Assembly (NCBI GenBank): GCA_039810005.1
Contig: JBDHWD010000008.1
Coordinates: 1-54,213 of the forward strand
Direction of reading: 5' to 3'
Length of the DNA: 54,213 bases
Source: JAMLIA01 sp039810005
Lineage (GTDB): Bacteria; Chloroflexota; Chloroflexia; Thermomicrobiales; CFX8
Shown: positions 51,566 through 54,213 of the stretch, piece by piece
Layout: the number at the start of each line of letters is the position of its first letter
How positions within the stretch are numbered: position 1 is the stretch's first letter
The notes under the pieces: generated by a model
Database searches by the model: none
What the model saw: the letters and a program-made list of their open reading frames with translations, nothing else
What the model was told of the DNA's origin: nothing
Position numbers and translations under genes: made by a program

Positions 51566-51979
51566 TTAGACCGAGGCGAGAATCTTCTTATCTCGCTCGG
51601 CGATCTGCTTGAGTACTTCGCCAATCGACCCGGCAGCGGAAAATCCCGGTCGGGCAGCGTTGATATCTTCTTCTGACATTTCACGAACTGCTGCGAGAAT
51701 AGCCTCGCGGGCAGTTCCGAACTCTGAGAGAAGAACCCGGACATTGTTCGGATTCGCCGACGGCGGCGGCTCAGGAATCGCCGCATCCCCGGAGCCATCT
51801 CCGAGCGACATCAGCTTGATCAGCTGCGACGAGCGGATCTCGGACTCGCGCAACGCCGCCATAGCTTCCAGCACACTCGCCGAGTTGCCGGTTGCTGAAT
51901 CGAGCGGCCGAATCTTCAGATTGAGATTCCGGTACGTATCGATGAGGCTCGCGATCACATCGGAGTTCGCCAACTGCAT
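51566..51979 (-). CDS. DinB-like helical protein
   Basis: The 137-residue protein is predicted to be a helical bundle. The C-terminus (GSIGEVLKQIAERDKKIL) resembles the last helix of DinB/DfsB-type proteins, but the usual metal-binding His residues are absent, so the assignment is tentative. ATG 51979 has its AGAGGG almost abutting, while TTG 51973 (two codons on) has GAGAGGG at a better distance and may be used. A good promoter lies upstream, and ctaA-ctaB follows in the same direction. Confidence 0.5.
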   Translation of the reverse strand: MQLANSDVIASLIDTYRNLNLKIRPLDSATGNSASVLEAMAALRESEIRSSQLIKLMSLGDGSGDAAIPEPPPSANPNNVRVLLSEFGTAREAILAAVREMSEEDINAARPGFSAAGSIGEVLKQIAERDKKILASV

Positions 51980-52043
51980 CCCTCTCAGTTCTGGTGTCTC
52001 CGGGCATGATCGACAGCCCGGGTCCTTAGTCCCCCACCGGAGG

Positions 52044-52072
52044 ATTGTACGAGCGAGGAGAAATCTGAGCAA
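52044..52072 (-). promoter_or_regulatory. Promoter of the DinB-like/ctaA-ctaB unit
   Basis: On the reverse strand, TTGCTC (52072-52067) and TACAAT (52049-52044) are 17 bp apart, giving a leader of about 60 nt before the DinB-like start. Confidence 0.6.
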
Positions 52073-52190
52073 CAGTCTCGGGCGCTGCAGACGCCTATGG
52101 TACGATAACGGACGCGACGCCAAGTTCGGAACACGACAACTTTCGGCGTCAGTCCGATCAGTCAAGAGCACCGTGAGGAGCTGGACGAGC

Positions 52191-52547
52191 ATGGCGTCGA
52201 GACGGCGAACGCCGCTGCGTTGCCCGATCTGTCAGGGCGATCTGACAAATACCCAGATCATTCCGCTCGGCGCGGTCACTGCTGACCTGCCGTGGGAGCT
52301 TCACGCGGGCCAATGCCCCGAGCATGGCTGGTTCCAGTGTGAAGTGATTTCACGCCCGCCGCGCGAGATCTTCCCTGTGACTCGTCCTGGAGGTACAGCG
52401 CGCTCGTTCACCATCGACGGTGTTGTTGCCTATGCCTTCCCAACGGTCTGGAATTCGCAGGTAACCCCGACACGAGTCGATCCATACGACGAACGATACT
52501 GGGAGGTCGACTGGTCGCGATTGCCGAAAGGCTCAGTCAGCATCTGA
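52191..52547 (+). CDS. Small Cys-rich protein, putative zinc ribbon
   Basis: The protein is 118 residues from ATG 52191, preceded by GAGGAG about 10 nt upstream; the frame is open further upstream but overlaps the DinB-like gene. The N-terminus has LRCPICQGDL and, 30 residues on, AGQCPEHGWFQCEV, a C-x-x-C plus C-x-x-H pattern suggesting a zinc ribbon. The remainder is beta-rich with several Trp and Arg. The function is unknown. Confidence 0.55.
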   Translation: MASRRRTPLRCPICQGDLTNTQIIPLGAVTADLPWELHAGQCPEHGWFQCEVISRPPREIFPVTRPGGTARSFTIDGVVAYAFPTVWNSQVTPTRVDPYDERYWEVDWSRLPKGSVSI

Positions 52548-52618
52548 CTGGTGGCCGGGACTAACCGTCCAGGATCCCCGTCTTCGACCCGATCATTCCG
52601 ACCGGCGAGGGTGAAGCG

Positions 52619-53860
52619 TTGGTGAACGGTGCTGGCTCCGATCGCGGGCCGAAAGGCGATGCAGGCTCACGTCCGTCGTTGACGCCGGCGTCGCTTCTGA
52701 TCGTCCTGCTAATCTTTTATCTTGTTGTCCAGATCCAGACAATTGTCTTTCTGTTGCTCTTCGCCGTTCTCTTCGCGACGGTGATCGAGCGTCCGGTGCT
52801 GAAGCTGGAGTCCCGCGGTATGCCGCGAGCTGCCGGCATCCTCACTGTCTACGTCGTGATCCTCCTTGCGTTGGTTCTCCTGGGTTTCATCTTCGTGCCG
52901 CTCATTACTGCCGAGGCCCGGTCGTTCTCGCAGGAAGCGCCGAATCTGATCCAGAATCTGGCGGACGAGTGGCGCACCAGCGACAATCGATTTCTGGCGC
53001 GCACCGGCTACCGGTTTCTGACCCAGCTGAAGTTCCGGCTCGACAATCCGCCACCGCCGACTGGCGGGACGGCGATTGGGCTGATTACTGGCATCGGCGC
53101 GGTGATATTCGGACTGGTTGCGACGTTCGTCATTGGCTTCTACTACTTAATGGAGAAGCACCTCGTCAAACGACTTCTCCTCCAGAACATGCGGGAGGAG
53201 ACACGCGACCGGGTCAACACCGTTTGGTATGACGTCGAGGCGAAGGTGGGCGACTGGCTGCGTGGACAGCTCACGCTCTGCGTCATCATCGGCGTGGCAT
53301 CTGGTATCGGATACGGTTTGCTGGGGCTCAGGTTCTGGCTGCTGTTGGCCTTGTTCGCCGGGATCACCGAGATGGTGCCGGTCATCGGTCCGTGGATTGG
53401 TGGTATTCCCGCCTTCGCCATCGCGATGCTCGACTCGTGGCAGAAGGCAATCATCGTCGCGATCTTCATCGTGTTGCTGCAGTTCACCGAGAACAGCATC
53501 CTCGTGCCGCGCATCATGCGCGGTGCCATCGGGTTATCACCTTTAACGGTCTTTCTTGCGGTACTTGCCGGTGGGCAATTCATGGGGCCGCTCGGCGCGT
53601 TGCTGGCGATCCCGTTTGCTGCTGCAATTCAGGTCATCATCGAGGACGCATTGCGTGTTCGCCGTGCGCGAACAGTCTTCGCTTCGGCAGCGCCGGAAAC
53701 CGCGCCGCAGCACAGCTCAAACTGGCGCGGAGTGCTGACGCAATTCCTGGGAGATGCCGAACAAAGGCATCCACGCGTACCCGCCGACCCGTCTGAGCCT
53801 CCCCAATCGACGGAACCGCGGGACGACCGCATCGATTCGTACCAACCGCCTGGAGAATGA
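52619..53860 (+). CDS. AI-2E family (PerM-like) membrane transporter
   Basis: The 413-residue protein has about seven to eight membrane segments. Two lie at the N-terminus, then a soluble helical segment (about 95-150), then GFYYLMEKHLVKRLL and the family-typical ITEMVPVIGPWIGGIPAF and VPRIMRGAIGLSP blocks. The C-terminal 60 residues are hydrophilic and Pro-rich. Members include TqsA and PerM, but substrates are mostly unproven. The start is TTG 52619 (GAGG 8 nt upstream) or GTG 52622. mutM starts 1 nt after the stop, so the two are coupled. Confidence 0.88.
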   Translation: MVNGAGSDRGPKGDAGSRPSLTPASLLIVLLIFYLVVQIQTIVFLLLFAVLFATVIERPVLKLESRGMPRAAGILTVYVVILLALVLLGFIFVPLITAEARSFSQEAPNLIQNLADEWRTSDNRFLARTGYRFLTQLKFRLDNPPPPTGGTAIGLITGIGAVIFGLVATFVIGFYYLMEKHLVKRLLLQNMREETRDRVNTVWYDVEAKVGDWLRGQLTLCVIIGVASGIGYGLLGLRFWLLLALFAGITEMVPVIGPWIGGIPAFAIAMLDSWQKAIIVAIFIVLLQFTENSILVPRIMRGAIGLSPLTVFLAVLAGGQFMGPLGALLAIPFAAAIQVIIEDALRVRRARTVFASAAPETAPQHSSNWRGVLTQFLGDAEQRHPRVPADPSEPPQSTEPRDDRIDSYQPPGE

Positions 53861-53861
53861 C

Positions 53862-54213
53862 GTGCCCGAGCTTCCCGAAGTCGATGTCGCTCGGCGCGGA
53901 ATCGCCGAGCAGCTTTTGCACGATCCGATCGTCGGCATCGATCTACGCCTGCCGAAGCTGATCATTGCTGCCGATGGTCTTGGACTCGATCAGATCGTTG
54001 GGCGGTCGTTCGAACGGGTTGACCGCCACGGGAAGTACCTGCCGATTGTCATCGGTGACATCGCGATCGTCGTGCATCTGAAGCTCAGCGGCCAGATTGT
54101 CGCGCGCGGACCGTCGATTCCAGGCTTCAACGCGGGCCACCCGGTGCCGGCCTATGGCGCTGAGCTCCCGCACAAATCAACGCATCTGATTCTGGACTTC
54201 GCGAGTGGCGCGA
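53862..54213 (+). CDS. mutM: Formamidopyrimidine-DNA glycosylase, 3' truncated by window end
   Basis: Only the first 117 residues are in the window. GTG 53862, with GGAG 6 nt upstream, gives an N-terminus PELPEVDVARRG: the catalytic Pro and Glu of the MPELPEVE motif are kept, with Asp in place of the second usual Glu. RHGKYLPIVIGD and VVHLKLSGQIVARG follow, the latter containing the conserved Lys and the H-L-K-x-S/T-G core. The enzyme removes oxidised purines such as 8-oxoguanine. The C-terminal zinc finger lies outside the window. Confidence 0.92.
   Translation, partial: MPELPEVDVARRGIAEQLLHDPIVGIDLRLPKLIIAADGLGLDQIVGRSFERVDRHGKYLPIVIGDIAIVVHLKLSGQIVARGPSIPGFNAGHPVPAYGAELPHKSTHLILDFASGA

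Overview
The window is a GC-rich (about 60% by eye) bacterial chromosome segment. It most likely comes from a Chloroflexota lineage close to the Thermomicrobia/Sphaerobacter group. That placement is an inference from gene content: a heme A synthase/heme O synthase fusion (CtaA-CtaB), Tat-type lipoprotein substrate-binding proteins, a K+-independent membrane pyrophosphatase, an F420-type LLM oxidoreductase, a hemE-hemH-hemY operon and a cyanophycin locus. No 16S rRNA gene is present to confirm it. I see no insertion sequence, integrase, phage gene or CRISPR array.

Layout. (a) 1-12298, all on the + strand, looks like the 3' part of a biosynthetic cluster. It holds the end of a type I polyketide synthase (dehydratase plus built-in phosphopantetheinyl transferase), a free acyl carrier protein, an alkaline-phosphatase-superfamily phosphodiesterase, an alpha/beta hydrolase, a short-chain dehydrogenase, two GT1 glycosyltransferases, a secreted propeller/Fn3 protein and a PapA-like acyltransferase. 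A secreted protein with five CARDB repeats follows (12551-14887) under its own promoter. Together these suggest a glycosylated, acylated polyketide or glycolipid, perhaps exported or placed at the cell surface. (b) 15013-19810 carries a small ORF, two tRNA clusters (Leu-TAA and Gly-GCC; Phe-GAA, Val-TAC and Leu-GAG), a membrane protein, a 700-bp gene-free stretch with palindromic REP/MITE-like repeats, and the proton pyrophosphatase gene. (c) 19975-30068 has malate dehydrogenase and moeA on +, a catabolic-looking operon (amidohydrolase, FAH-family enzyme, cupin) on -, an LLM oxidoreductase on +, and the heme operon hemE-hemH-hemY on -. (d) 30180-34216 has a compact tRNA-Lys unit, a YtxJ-type bacilliredoxin, a DapA-superfamily aldolase, pyruvate kinase and small proteins. 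(e) 34308-40087 is a cyanophycin locus: a Mur-ligase-only CphA relative, a hotdog thioesterase, cyanophycinase and cyanophycin synthetase. (f) 40165-47822, all on -, has two tandem paralogous peptide-type ABC substrate-binding lipoproteins, an MFS exporter and an ABC half-transporter. (g) 48139-54213 has two small Cys-rich putative zinc-ribbon proteins, a second alkaline-phosphatase-family protein lacking a normal start codon, the ctaA-ctaB fusion, an AI-2E-family permease and the start of mutM/fpg, cut by the window end.

The most promising candidate for an undescribed system is region (a). The second is the odd cyanophycin locus (e), where a protein with the Mur-ligase half of CphA but no ATP-grasp half precedes a complete cphB-cphA pair. 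All functional calls come from motif recognition in the translated sequence; no database search was run.
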